From Bifidobacteriaceae bacterium (GTDB lineage Bacteria > Actinomycetota > Actinomycetes > Actinomycetales > WQXJ01): a stretch of 6,589 nt of DNA. Below are positions 1 to 6,589 of this stretch, piece after piece. The notes under the pieces are model-generated. The model worked only from the letters and a program-made list of their open reading frames with translations, had not been told where the DNA came from and searched no databases. Position 1 is the first letter of the stretch. The number at the start of each line of letters is the position of its first letter. A program made the translations under genes and the position numbers. The stretch spans positions 1-6,589 of the forward strand of contig JAITIG010000053.1 of assembly GCA_031279575.1 (NCBI GenBank), in the 5' to 3' direction.

Positions 1-782
1 AGGATGCGCCGCCAGGCGGCCGCCACATCGGCTTGGGTGGCGCGCGGCCAGCCCAGGGCGGCCAGCAGGCCCAGCTTCCACTCGACCCCCGGGGGCACCT
101 CCGGCCAGGCCGCCAAGCCCAGCCGGGCCGGTTTGACCGCCTGCCACACGTCCACAAACGGGTGCCCCAAGATCAAGATCGAGCCCGGCTCGCAGGCCGC
201 CGCCACCGCCTGGGCGATGCGCGCCTCCTTCGAGCCCGCCACCAGGTGGTCCACCAGCACGCCGAGCCGCGCCCCGGCCGCCTGGGGGGCGAACCGCGCC
301 GCCCGCTCGGCCAAGTTGTCCACGCCGTCGAGCATCTCCACCACCACGCCCTCCAAGGCCAGGTCCTCGCTCCAGACCCGCGCCACCAGCTCGGCATCGT
401 GCCTGCCCTCGACCCAGATGCGGGAGGGCCGCGCCACCCGCGCCCGGGCCCCGTCCACCGCCAGCGAGCCCGATGCCGTCCGCCGGCGCCCGCCTGGCCC
501 GCTGCGCGCGTGGGAGACGTCCGGGATCAACCTGACCGGCTCGCCGTCGATCAAGAACCCGGCGCCCATGCGGAAGGAGCGCACCCGGCCGCGGCGGTCC
601 TCCAAGGCCACCACCATCATCCCGCCGGACTTCTCGACGCTGATCACAGCGCCCGTCCAGCCGGTCTCCGCATCCTCGACCACCAGCCCCAACTCGGCTC
701 TGACCACGCCCGATGCCGTCAGCTTGGGCCTCAGCGGATCCTCCGCCAGCACGTCCCGGCCATACCGGTCCCAGCCGCCCAC
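1..782 (-). CDS. DUF3097 family protein with TOPRIM-like signature (3' end off window)
   Basis: 260 complete codons are present before the left edge, out of an expected 270-290 for this actinobacterial family, so only a short C-terminus is missing. Recognition rests on several stretches: the N-terminus GWDRYGRDVLAEDP, the segment LGLVVEDAETGWTGAV (31-46), TASGSLAV (102-109) followed by GARARVARPSRIWVEGRHDAELV, LGVLVDHLVAGSKEARI (173-189), and GHPFVDVWQAVKP (206-218) with a Trp-Lys pair near the end. Function is not established. The pairing of VEGRHD (E125) with LVDHLVAGSKE (D178) resembles the Glu and Asp motifs of TOPRIM domains, as in RNase M5, although the second motif is Asp-His-Leu and not Asp-x-Asp. 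There is no signal peptide or membrane helix. GTG at 782 abuts the dop stop and follows GGAG, so it is the last visible gene of the operon. Confidence 0.88.
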   Translation of the reverse strand, partial: MGGWDRYGRDVLAEDPLRPKLTASGVVRAELGLVVEDAETGWTGAVISVEKSGGMMVVALEDRRGRVRSFRMGAGFLIDGEPVRLIPDVSHARSGPGGRRRTASGSLAVDGARARVARPSRIWVEGRHDAELVARVWSEDLALEGVVVEMLDGVDNLAERAARFAPQAAGARLGVLVDHLVAGSKEARIAQAVAAACEPGSILILGHPFVDVWQAVKPARLGLAAWPEVPPGVEWKLGLLAALGWPRATQADVAAAWRRI

Positions 783-2369
783 TCACAGCTCCGCCGCCAG
801 GCGGGCGGCCAGGTCCTGGGGCGAGTCCGCCGCCGCCAGCGCCCGCCCCACCCGCGCCTGCGCTCCCGCCAGCGGATCCGCCAGCCGGTACGATGCCGAC
901 CCGCCGGGCCAGGCCAGCGTCAGCCGGTCCCAGCCCGCCGCCGCCACGCCGTCCGGGAAGCGCCTGAGCGCCTCGCCTTTGAGGTAGGCCCGGGTCGACC
1001 TGGGCGGGTGGGACACCGCCCATTCGACCTGGTCCTGGCTGAACAAGCGCTCGACGCCGCCGGCCGCCTCCAGCTTGGCGAACAGGGAGGTGGCCGGGTC
1101 GACCTCGGTCCAGCGCAGATCGGCCGCGCGCAGCTTGGGCGCGTCCCAGCCGAGGCCGCCGCGCTGCCGCATCGCCTCCAGGACCTGGAGTTTCGCCACC
1201 CACTCGACCTGGCGGGCCACCCCGGCCGGGTCGGCCTCAAGACCGTCCAGAACGCCCGCCCAGCGGCTCAGCAGGTCGGCGGCCTCGCTGGCCCCTCCCC
1301 CGCCGGCCAGCGCGCGGGCGGCGAACTCGAGGTAGCGGCGTTGGATCGCCAGCGCCGCGGCCGCGCCGCCAGCCTTCAACTCAAGCCGCGCGCCCAGCGA
1401 CAAATCGCGGCTGACCTGCCCAAACGCGGCCACCGGGGCAGCCAAGGCGGTGCGCTCGCGCAGGCGGTCGGCATCGTGCGCCGAAGCCCCGGCGAGCGCT
1501 CGCAACACCAGCGCCGTCACCCCGAGGCGCAGGTAGGTGGCGACCTCCATCATGGTGGCGTCGCCGACTATGACGTGCAGGCGCCGCCAGCGGGCGGGGT
1601 CGGCGTGGGGCTCGTCGCGGGTGTTGACGATGGGGCGGTTGAGGGTGGTCTCCAACCCGACCTCAGCCTCGACGAAGTCCGCCCGCTGGCTCAGCTGGAA
1701 ACCGGGCCGCTGGCTGCGCTGGCCCAAGCCGACGCGCCCAGAGCCGGTGTAAATCTGCCTGGTGACCAGGAACGGCGTGATCCCGGCCACCAGGCGGTCC
1801 CAATCCAGGGCGCGCGGGACCAGGTAGTTCTCATGGGTGCCGTAGGAGGCGCCCTGGCCGTCGGTGTTGTTCTTGTACAAGGCGGCCGGCACGCCATCGC
1901 GGGCCAGGGCGCGGGCCGCCGCCTCCATGACCCGCTGGCCGGCTTTGTCCCACAAGGCGGCCTCGCGGGCGCTGGCCACCTCCGGGGTGGCGTACTCCGG
2001 GTGGGCGTGGTCCACATAGAGCCGGGCGCCGTTGGCCAACATGGCCGCCCCCGGCCCGCCGCGCTCGCGGGCCGCTACCGCTTTGGCGGGCCGGGCGCCC
2101 GCCTTGGGGCCGGCCCCCGGGCGGTCGGTCAGCTGCGACGGGTGGGCCGAGGCCCGGTCCAGGCGGAAGCCGCGGGCGTCGTTCAGCGGGTCCTCCGACC
2201 CGTAATCCCACGGCGCCACCATCCCTTCCTGACTCGCCTTGTAAGCCGCCACCACCAGGCTGGAAAGCTGCACCGGGTTGCGAATCGCCCCCAGCACGCC
2301 ATACTCGGTCTCAATTCCGATGACAGGCCCCGGCGGCACCGGAGCGGGCGAGCGCGGCTGGCGTGGCAT
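783..2369 (-). CDS. dop: Dop, Pup deamidase/depupylase
   Basis: Dop converts the C-terminal Gln of Pup to Glu and cleaves Pup from substrate lysines, using bound ATP as cofactor. It belongs to the carboxylate-amine (glutamine synthetase-like) fold shared with the ligase PafA. In the 528-residue product, IGIETEYG (17-24) carries the metal-binding glutamates. LYVDHAHPEY (117-126) holds the nucleophilic Asp at 120. KNNTDGQGASYGTHENYL (166-183), FQLSQR (224-229) and NTRDEPHAD (249-257) are Dop-type signatures that separate it from PafA. The C-terminal AYLKGEALRRF (461-471) also matches Dop. A Pro/Ala/Gly/Arg-rich stretch (about 84-108) before the Asp motif is longer than I recall in M. tuberculosis Dop. 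ATG at 2369 is preferred over the far-upstream in-frame start at 2510, which would run into arc; an in-frame GTG 9 bases upstream of the ATG is possible. No strong ribosome binding site is seen. It lies 56 bases after arc, the usual partner. Confidence 0.95.
   Translation of the reverse strand: MPRQPRSPAPVPPGPVIGIETEYGVLGAIRNPVQLSSLVVAAYKASQEGMVAPWDYGSEDPLNDARGFRLDRASAHPSQLTDRPGAGPKAGARPAKAVAARERGGPGAAMLANGARLYVDHAHPEYATPEVASAREAALWDKAGQRVMEAAARALARDGVPAALYKNNTDGQGASYGTHENYLVPRALDWDRLVAGITPFLVTRQIYTGSGRVGLGQRSQRPGFQLSQRADFVEAEVGLETTLNRPIVNTRDEPHADPARWRRLHVIVGDATMMEVATYLRLGVTALVLRALAGASAHDADRLRERTALAAPVAAFGQVSRDLSLGARLELKAGGAAAALAIQRRYLEFAARALAGGGGASEAADLLSRWAGVLDGLEADPAGVARQVEWVAKLQVLEAMRQRGGLGWDAPKLRAADLRWTEVDPATSLFAKLEAAGGVERLFSQDQVEWAVSHPPRSTRAYLKGEALRRFPDGVAAAGWDRLTLAWPGGSASYRLADPLAGAQARVGRALAAADSPQDLAARLAAEL
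789..792 (-). promoter_or_regulatory. Ribosome binding site deciding the DUF3097 start
   Basis: GGAG on the minus strand, within the last codons of dop, sits 6 bases before the GTG at 782. The dop TGA (785-783) lies between them and touches the GTG directly. The spacing and match are good, and they point to translational coupling of the two genes. Confidence 0.65.
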
Positions 2370-2425
2370 GGCGTCCACTCTACGACCCGGCGGCTGGGCG
2401 GGTTGGGCTTTGAGCCGGTCGGGGC

Positions 2426-3958
2426 TTAGAGGTCGACTTGGCGGCCGCCGGCGGCCAGGGTGCGCATGAAGGTGATGCGCTCGCCTTTGCGCCCTGCCAC
2501 GCGGGCCCAATCGTCTGGGTTGGTGGTGCCGGCCAGGTCCTCGTTCTCGGCGAACTCGGCTTGGACCGCGGCCAGCAGATGCGCCGTGGAGATGCCGCGC
2601 CGGCCCTCGTCCAGCAGCGCCTTGATGGCGGCCTGCTTGGCCCGGTCGACAATGTTGCGGATCATCGCGCCGGACACAAAATCGCCGTAGTACAGCGTTT
2701 CCCGGTCGCCGGACTCATAGGTGACCTGCAAAAACCGGTTCGCCGCCGCCGTCGAGTACATCCGCTCGACGCAGCGCTCAATCATCGCCGGGGCGCGCTC
2801 GCCCGGCGCCAAGGGCAGGTCGGGGCGGAGGTATTTGGAGAAAATATCGGCCGCGCCGACCGCGTCCGGGCGCTCGATCTTGACCTTGACGTCCAGCCGG
2901 CCGGGGCGCAGGATGGCCGGGTCGATCATGTCCTCCCTGTTCGAGGCGCCAATCACAATCACATTGTCAAGCGACTCCACGCCGTCGATCTCCGCCAGCA
3001 GCTGGGGGACCACCGTGGTCTCGACATCGCTGGAGACCCCCGTGCCCCGGGTGCGGAAGAGCGACTCCATCTCATCGAAAAACACCACCACCGCGCCGCC
3101 GTCGCGGGCCTTGTCCCTGGCCCGGGCGAAAATCGCCCTGATCTGGCGCTCGGTCTCGCCGACATACTTGTTCAGCAGCTCGGGGCCTTTGATGTTCAAG
3201 AAAACCGCTTTGGCGGCGTCCTCGCCGGCCAGCGACCGGGCCACCGCCTTGGCGATCAAGGTCTTGCCGCAACCCGGCGGGCCGTGCAGCAGCACCCCCT
3301 TGGGGGCCCGCAGCTGGTGCTCGCGGTACAGCTCCGGGTAGCGGAACGGCAGCTCAACCGCGTCCCGGATCTGCCCAATCTGGCGCGACAGGCCGCCGAT
3401 GTCGTCATACGAGACTTGGGAGACGTCATCGGGCGCCAGGTCCTCGACGTGGGAGCGGGCCACCACCTCGAAGGCGAAACCGTTGCGCAAGTCCACCGCC
3501 AGGGCGTCGCCCGGGCGCAGGCGCAGGCCCCTGAGCGAGCCGGCCCGGCGCAGCACCACCTCTTCCTCGGCCCGGCCCTGCACCAGCAGCCGGTCCTCGC
3601 TCAGCACCTCGCGGACCGCCGCCACCTCGCCGATCCGCTCGAAGCCCTCCGCGCCGATCAACGCCATCGTCTGGCTCAGGGCGACGCTCTGCCCGGGCAG
3701 CAGGGCGGCGCGGTTGACCTCCGGTCCCACCCCGACCCTGAGGCGGCGGCCCTGCTGGACCACGTCCGCCGAGCCGTCCTGGTTCCAGCGCAGAAAATAG
3801 GCGTAGGTGCCCGGCGGCAGCGACAGGTCCGCCACCTGCTGGCGGGCCTCGGCCAACTGCTGGCGGGCGCTGACCAGCGACTGGGTCAGGCGGCGGTTCT
3901 TCTCCTCGAGCGACGCCGCCCGCGCCACCTGCCGGTCGTAGGGGGTCTCCTGGCTCAC
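2426..3958 (-). CDS. arc: ARC/Mpa proteasome-type AAA ATPase, C-terminal proteasome-docking tail absent
   Basis: Hexameric AAA unfoldase that binds Pup on tagged proteins and threads them through its pore in the cytoplasm. The 510-residue product has an N-terminal coiled coil (about 14-46, the Pup-binding part in Mpa), two OB folds (about 48-170) and the AAA module. In the AAA module are Walker A GPPGCGKT (226-233), pore-loop YVG (265-267), Walker B VVFFDE (291-296), a sensor-1 Asn at 340 and the RPGR arginine-finger stretch (351-354). The segment around 398-440 matches the part of Mpa that holds its beta-grasp insert. M. tuberculosis Mpa has 609 residues, so this is a short member. The last residues are GGRQVDL; the Gly-Gln-Tyr-Leu tail with which Mpa opens the 20S gate is missing. 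GTG is chosen because it starts the family-like N-terminus and lies just after rsmB. In C. glutamicum, which lacks a proteasome, ARC works without such a tail, and the same may hold here. Confidence 0.95.
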   Translation of the reverse strand: MSQETPYDRQVARAASLEEKNRRLTQSLVSARQQLAEARQQVADLSLPPGTYAYFLRWNQDGSADVVQQGRRLRVGVGPEVNRAALLPGQSVALSQTMALIGAEGFERIGEVAAVREVLSEDRLLVQGRAEEEVVLRRAGSLRGLRLRPGDALAVDLRNGFAFEVVARSHVEDLAPDDVSQVSYDDIGGLSRQIGQIRDAVELPFRYPELYREHQLRAPKGVLLHGPPGCGKTLIAKAVARSLAGEDAAKAVFLNIKGPELLNKYVGETERQIRAIFARARDKARDGGAVVVFFDEMESLFRTRGTGVSSDVETTVVPQLLAEIDGVESLDNVIVIGASNREDMIDPAILRPGRLDVKVKIERPDAVGAADIFSKYLRPDLPLAPGERAPAMIERCVERMYSTAAANRFLQVTYESGDRETLYYGDFVSGAMIRNIVDRAKQAAIKALLDEGRRGISTAHLLAAVQAEFAENEDLAGTTNPDDWARVAGRKGERITFMRTLAAGGRQVDL

Positions 3959-3965
3959 CCGTCTA

Positions 3966-3969
3966 CCCT
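3966..3969 (-). promoter_or_regulatory. Probable ribosome binding site of arc
   Basis: On the minus strand AGGG lies 7 bases upstream of the GTG at 3958, inside the 24-base gap after the rsmB stop. It is a partial match to the anti-Shine-Dalgarno complement. It supports the GTG start and suggests that arc is translated from the rsmB transcript. No promoter-like sequence is obvious in so short a gap. Confidence 0.5.
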
Positions 3970-3982
3970 ATTGGGCGGCCGG

Positions 3983-6589
3983 CTAGAGGCGGCGGATGAG
4001 GGCGAAGAACATGGCGTCCGTGCCGTGGCGGTCCGTCCACAGCTGGGCCATGCCGTCCTGCGCCACCGCGTCGCCCGGCACCAGCGGCAGGGCGCGCAGG
4101 TCCTCCACCATGGCGTCTTGGCGGCCGCGCAGCACGTCGTCGACCACCAGGCGGGTTTCGGCGACGTGCGGCGAACAAGTCGCGTAGACGATGGCGCCGC
4201 CCGGCTTGGTCCGCTCCAGCCCGGCCCGCAGCAGGTCGCGTTGCAGGGGCCCCAGCGTGGCCAGGTCGGCCGGGGTGTGGCGCCAGCGCGCCTCCGGGCG
4301 CCGGCGCAGCGCGCCCAGGCCGGTGCAGGGGGCGTCGACCAGCACCCGGTCGAATTGGCCGTCGAGCTGGCTGGCCTCCAGCTGGGTTAGGCGGACCACG
4401 TCGCCGAGTTGCCTGACGGCCTGGCGCACCAGGTCCGCCCGGTGCGGCTGCGGCTCGTTGGCCGTCAGCCGGGCCCCGCGCTCGCGCCCGATGGCGGCCA
4501 GCAGGGCCGCTTTGCCGCCCGGTCCGGCGCACAGGTCCAGCCATTCGCCCTCATCTTGGCCCACCGGGGCCTCGGCCAGCAGCCAGGCCACCAGTTGCGA
4601 GCCCTCGTCTTGGACGGCGGCCCGGCCGTCGCGCACGGCGGGCAGGTCGCCGGGGGCGCCGCGGGCCATCAGCACCGCGGTCGGGGCCAGTTCGCCCAGG
4701 CTTGGGGCCCGGCCGGTCCGCTCCTCAACCTGCTCGGCCAGCGCCGGGCGCGAGATCAGGCCCGGCCTGGCCGCCAGCGTGACCGGTGGCTGGGTGTTGG
4801 CGCTGGCCAAAACCGCGGCCAGATCCTCCGCCGGGCGGCCGGCGGCGATCAGCGCTTGCCGGGTGGCCCGCACCACCCAGGGCGGCTGCGAATAGCGCAA
4901 GGCCAGGTTGTCCACCGACAGGTCCTCGGCCGGGGCCAGCTCTTGGAGCATGGCCTCATAGCCGGCTTCGAGAATGGTGCGCAGCACTGCGTTGACAAAC
5001 CCGGCCGGCCCGGTGCCGACCGACTCGCGGGCCACCGCGACTGTCTCGGCCACGGCCGCGTGATCCGGCACCCGCAGGGCCGCGATCTGGTGGACTCCCA
5101 GGCGGAGCGCGTCCCACACCGGCGGGTCGATCTCGGTCCGGCCGGCGGCTTTGGCTATGACCGCGTCGTATTGGCCGCGCATCCGGATGGCGCCGTAGGC
5201 CAATTCGGTGGCGAAGGCCGCGTCCCGGCCGTAGATGCCGCGTTTGGCCAGCATCTGCGGCAAAACCAAGTTGGCGTAGGCGCCTTGGTCGACTTCCCGC
5301 AGCAGGTCGAAGGCGGCGCGCCGGGCCGGGTCGGCGTACCTCGGCCGCTCCGAGGGCCGCTGGAGCGACCAGCCCCGCCCCTCTTCCCGGTGGCGGGCGC
5401 CGTCTGGCTGGGTCTGGGCGGGCACGGCATCGGCCTGCGACTCCGGGTCCAACCCCGGCTCGCCGCCCTCGGCATCCGGGCCGGGCTCCGGGCGCGGATG
5501 GGCGCTATCGGAATCGGCTTCGCCGTTGGACTGCGGGGGCGCGTCCTCAGAGCCGTTGGCGGGGCCGGATGGCGGCTCGGCGGAGGCGCTGCCGGCTTCG
5601 GTTTGGCTGTTCAGGTCCGGAGTCGAATCCTGCGGGTCGCCCTGCTCGGGGGCCAAGGTTTCCTGGCCCAGGTCGGTGGCGCTGTTGTCGGGGCCGACTG
5701 TTTCGGCTTCGTTGCCCGGCTGCGATTCCGGGGACTCGGCCTCGCGCCGGTCATCCCATTCCTGGAACGCGTCGCCATCGCGGGGCCGCCATTCGGGGCG
5801 CTCGCCATCCCGATCTGCTGCGCCGCTCCAGCCATCGCGCTCGCGCAAACCGCCTTCGCTGCGCGGCCTCCAGTCACGGCGCCCCGCATCGCGCCCTTCG
5901 GCCCCCTCGCGGAGCTTCCAATCGCGGCGGTCAGAACCATCACCGCGCGGACGCCACTCGCGGCGCTCGCCATCCCGGCCGCCCGAGCCACCCCGGTCAT
6001 CGCGGCCCCGGAAACCACCATCCCCGCGCGGCTTCCAATCGCGGCGGTCAGAGCCGCCCTCCCGAGGGCGCCACTCACGGCGCTCGCCATCCCGGCCACC
6101 CGAGCCACCCCGATCATCGCGGCCCCGGAAGCCGCCATCCCCTCGGGGTTGCCATTCGCGGCGCTCGCCCTCGCGGGGCCGCCACTCGCGGCGCTCGCCG
6201 TCCCGGCCACCCGAGCCACCCCGATCATCGCGGCCCCGGAAACCACCATCCCCGCGCGGCTTCCAATCGCGCCGGTCAGAGCCGCCATCCCTAGGCCGCC
6301 ACTCGCGGCGCTCGCCATCCCGGCCACCTGAGCCACCCCGATCATCGCGGCCCCGGAAACCACCATACCCTCGGGGTTGCCATTCGCGGCGCTCACCCGC
6401 CCGGTGCCGCCACTCGCGGCGCTCGCCCTCCCGAGGGCGCCACTCACGGCGCTCGCCATCCCGGCCACCCGAGCCAACCGAGCCACCCCGATCATCGCGG
6501 CCGCGGAAACCACCTTCGCCGCGGGGTTGCCAGTCGCGGCGCTCGCCGGCGCGGGGCCGCCACTCACGGCGGTCGCCCTCCCGGCGACC
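3983..6589 (-). CDS. rsmB: RsmB, 16S rRNA (cytosine-C5) methyltransferase with giant repetitive N-terminal extension (5' end off window)
   Basis: RsmB (Sun/Fmu family) methylates one cytosine of 16S rRNA (C967 in E. coli) with S-adenosylmethionine, acting on ribosomal subunits in the cytoplasm. The core spans about 5338-3986 (some 450 residues, normal for the family). It has a NusB-like RNA-binding part starting at YADPARRAAFDLL, then a Rossmann methyltransferase with the SAM loop DLCAGPGGKA, the motif IV stretch VDAPCTGLG (Cys codon 4327-4325) and the motif VI stretch YATCSP (catalytic Cys codon 4177-4175). Both cysteines of the m5C mechanism are present. Stop TAG is at 3985-3983. The frame is open without a stop to base 6589, so the TTG at 5848 is not the natural start and the true start lies outside the window. 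At least 417 residues precede the core: basic RG/W repeats, then an acidic Pro/Ser/Gly-rich linker. Core identity is secure; the role of the extension is unknown. Confidence 0.93.
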   Translation of the reverse strand, partial: GRREGDRREWRPRAGERRDWQPRGEGGFRGRDDRGGSVGSGGRDGERREWRPREGERREWRHRAGERREWQPRGYGGFRGRDDRGGSGGRDGERREWRPRDGGSDRRDWKPRGDGGFRGRDDRGGSGGRDGERREWRPREGERREWQPRGDGGFRGRDDRGGSGGRDGERREWRPREGGSDRRDWKPRGDGGFRGRDDRGGSGGRDGERREWRPRGDGSDRRDWKLREGAEGRDAGRRDWRPRSEGGLRERDGWSGAADRDGERPEWRPRDGDAFQEWDDRREAESPESQPGNEAETVGPDNSATDLGQETLAPEQGDPQDSTPDLNSQTEAGSASAEPPSGPANGSEDAPPQSNGEADSDSAHPRPEPGPDAEGGEPGLDPESQADAVPAQTQPDGARHREEGRGWSLQRPSERPRYADPARRAAFDLLREVDQGAYANLVLPQMLAKRGIYGRDAAFATELAYGAIRMRGQYDAVIAKAAGRTEIDPPVWDALRLGVHQIAALRVPDHAAVAETVAVARESVGTGPAGFVNAVLRTILEAGYEAMLQELAPAEDLSVDNLALRYSQPPWVVRATRQALIAAGRPAEDLAAVLASANTQPPVTLAARPGLISRPALAEQVEERTGRAPSLGELAPTAVLMARGAPGDLPAVRDGRAAVQDEGSQLVAWLLAEAPVGQDEGEWLDLCAGPGGKAALLAAIGRERGARLTANEPQPHRADLVRQAVRQLGDVVRLTQLEASQLDGQFDRVLVDAPCTGLGALRRRPEARWRHTPADLATLGPLQRDLLRAGLERTKPGGAIVYATCSPHVAETRLVVDDVLRGRQDAMVEDLRALPLVPGDAVAQDGMAQLWTDRHGTDAMFFALIRRL
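5399..5743 (-). other. Acidic low-complexity linker within RsmB
   Basis: About 115 residues between the basic repeat array and the NusB-like domain are rich in Glu, Asp, Pro, Ser, Gly and Gln. They contain a single Arg and no Lys until just before the folded core. No catalytic motif, signal peptide or membrane segment is visible. It reads as an intrinsically disordered, negatively charged spacer that directly follows a strongly positive one. It is part of the same open frame as the methyltransferase, with no stop between them. Confidence 0.8.
5780..6589 (-). repeat. Tandem in-frame repeats coding for Arg/Gly/Asp/Trp-rich modules in the RsmB N-terminus
   Basis: The main unit is about 39 codons (117 bases). 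It starts at FRGRDDRGGS and continues through GGRDGERREWRPR to a second RRDWKPRGDGG half. The Phe codons that open the units start at 6508, 6358, 6241, 6130 and 6013, giving spacings of 150, 117, 111 and 117 bases. Inside the units a heptad of the form R-R-(E/D)-W-(R/K/Q)-x-R occurs 14 times between the window edge and the Trp codon at 5870, and a weaker RPEWRPR copy follows at about 5791. At DNA level a 43-base block recurs nearly identically at 5971-6013, 6088-6130, 6199-6241 and 6316-6358, and with 9 extra bases at 6457-6508. All length differences are multiples of three, so the frame is kept. The array continues past the right edge. Confidence 0.9.

Noticed and set aside
4..987. Plus-strand frame of 327 codons at the left edge
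   Set aside because: It lies opposite the DUF3097 gene and the end of dop, with Ser/Ala/Arg/Pro-biased translation and no motif.
33..2429. Plus-strand open frame of 798 codons opposite dop and DUF3097
   Set aside because: The translation is rich in Arg, Gly, His, Gln and Pro with no recognisable domain, and the minus strand carries clear Dop and DUF3097 motifs over the same bases. Long antisense frames are expected at this GC content.
2443..2456. Perfect 14-base GC palindrome near the end of arc
   Set aside because: It lies inside the coding sequence for Leu-Ala-Ala-Gly-Gly-Arg, has no loop and no following U-rich tract, and such palindromes are common by chance in GC-rich coding DNA. It is not supported as a terminator.
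2438..4390. Plus-strand open frame of 650 codons opposite arc
   Set aside because: It mirrors the ARC coding frame, has biased composition and no motif, while the opposite strand shows Walker A, Walker B and pore loop in order.
4409..6331. Plus-strand frame with regular Ala/Pro/Ile repeats that looks like a repetitive protein
   Set aside because: The repeats are only the reverse complement of the RsmB repeat array. The frame also runs through the complement of the conserved RsmB core as low-complexity sequence.
5611..6567. Minus-strand frame of 318 codons with Gly/Ala/Met/Val repeats
   Set aside because: It is a frame-shifted reading of the same repeat DNA and overlaps the RsmB frame, which continues in frame into an unmistakable methyltransferase.
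5780..6589. CRISPR-like or intergenic repeat array
   Set aside because: The repeats have no unique spacers of constant length, all length changes are multiples of three, and the array is translated in frame with RsmB, so it is a protein repeat.

Overview
High-GC DNA (G/C-rich throughout, GTG starts, Ala/Gly/Arg-rich proteins) carrying an ARC/Mpa ATPase and a Dop enzyme. This identifies an actinobacterium with a pupylation system. Genus cannot be read from the window. All real genes lie on the minus strand, so the operon reads from right to left. The long plus-strand open frames are antisense shadows.

Layout in order of transcription: (1) 6589-3983, rsmB, a 16S rRNA m5C methyltransferase whose frame is open to the right edge. 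Its 450-residue NusB-like plus methyltransferase core is preceded by at least 417 residues of low complexity: a basic Arg/Gly/Trp repeat array (6589-5780) and then an acidic linker (5743-5399). (2) 3958-2426, arc (mpa), the hexameric AAA ATPase that reads Pup. (3) 2369-783, dop, the Pup deamidase/depupylase. (4) 782-1, a DUF3097-family protein whose 3' end is cut by the left edge. It begins with GTG immediately after the dop TGA. Gaps are 24, 56 and 0 bases, so one transcript is likely. No stretch longer than 60 bases lacks a gene, and no RNA genes, insertion sequences, CRISPR arrays or clear terminators were seen.

ARC and Dop form the core of the Pup pathway: Dop deamidates Pup or removes it from targets, and ARC recognises and unfolds pupylated proteins. 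Two features suggest that the pathway here may not feed a 20S proteasome. The ARC C-terminus ends in Val-Asp-Leu instead of the Gly-Gln-Tyr-Leu tail that opens the proteasome gate. The slot after dop, where pup and often prcBA sit in many actinobacteria, holds DUF3097. From memory, DUF3097 is more usually found beside hemW/hrcA/dnaJ and rsmB beside fmt, so the locus looks like a junction of modules normally kept apart.

Nothing here is a clearly new defence or mobile system. The most unusual element is the long repeat-built extension of RsmB. The shortened ARC tail and the missing pup come next.
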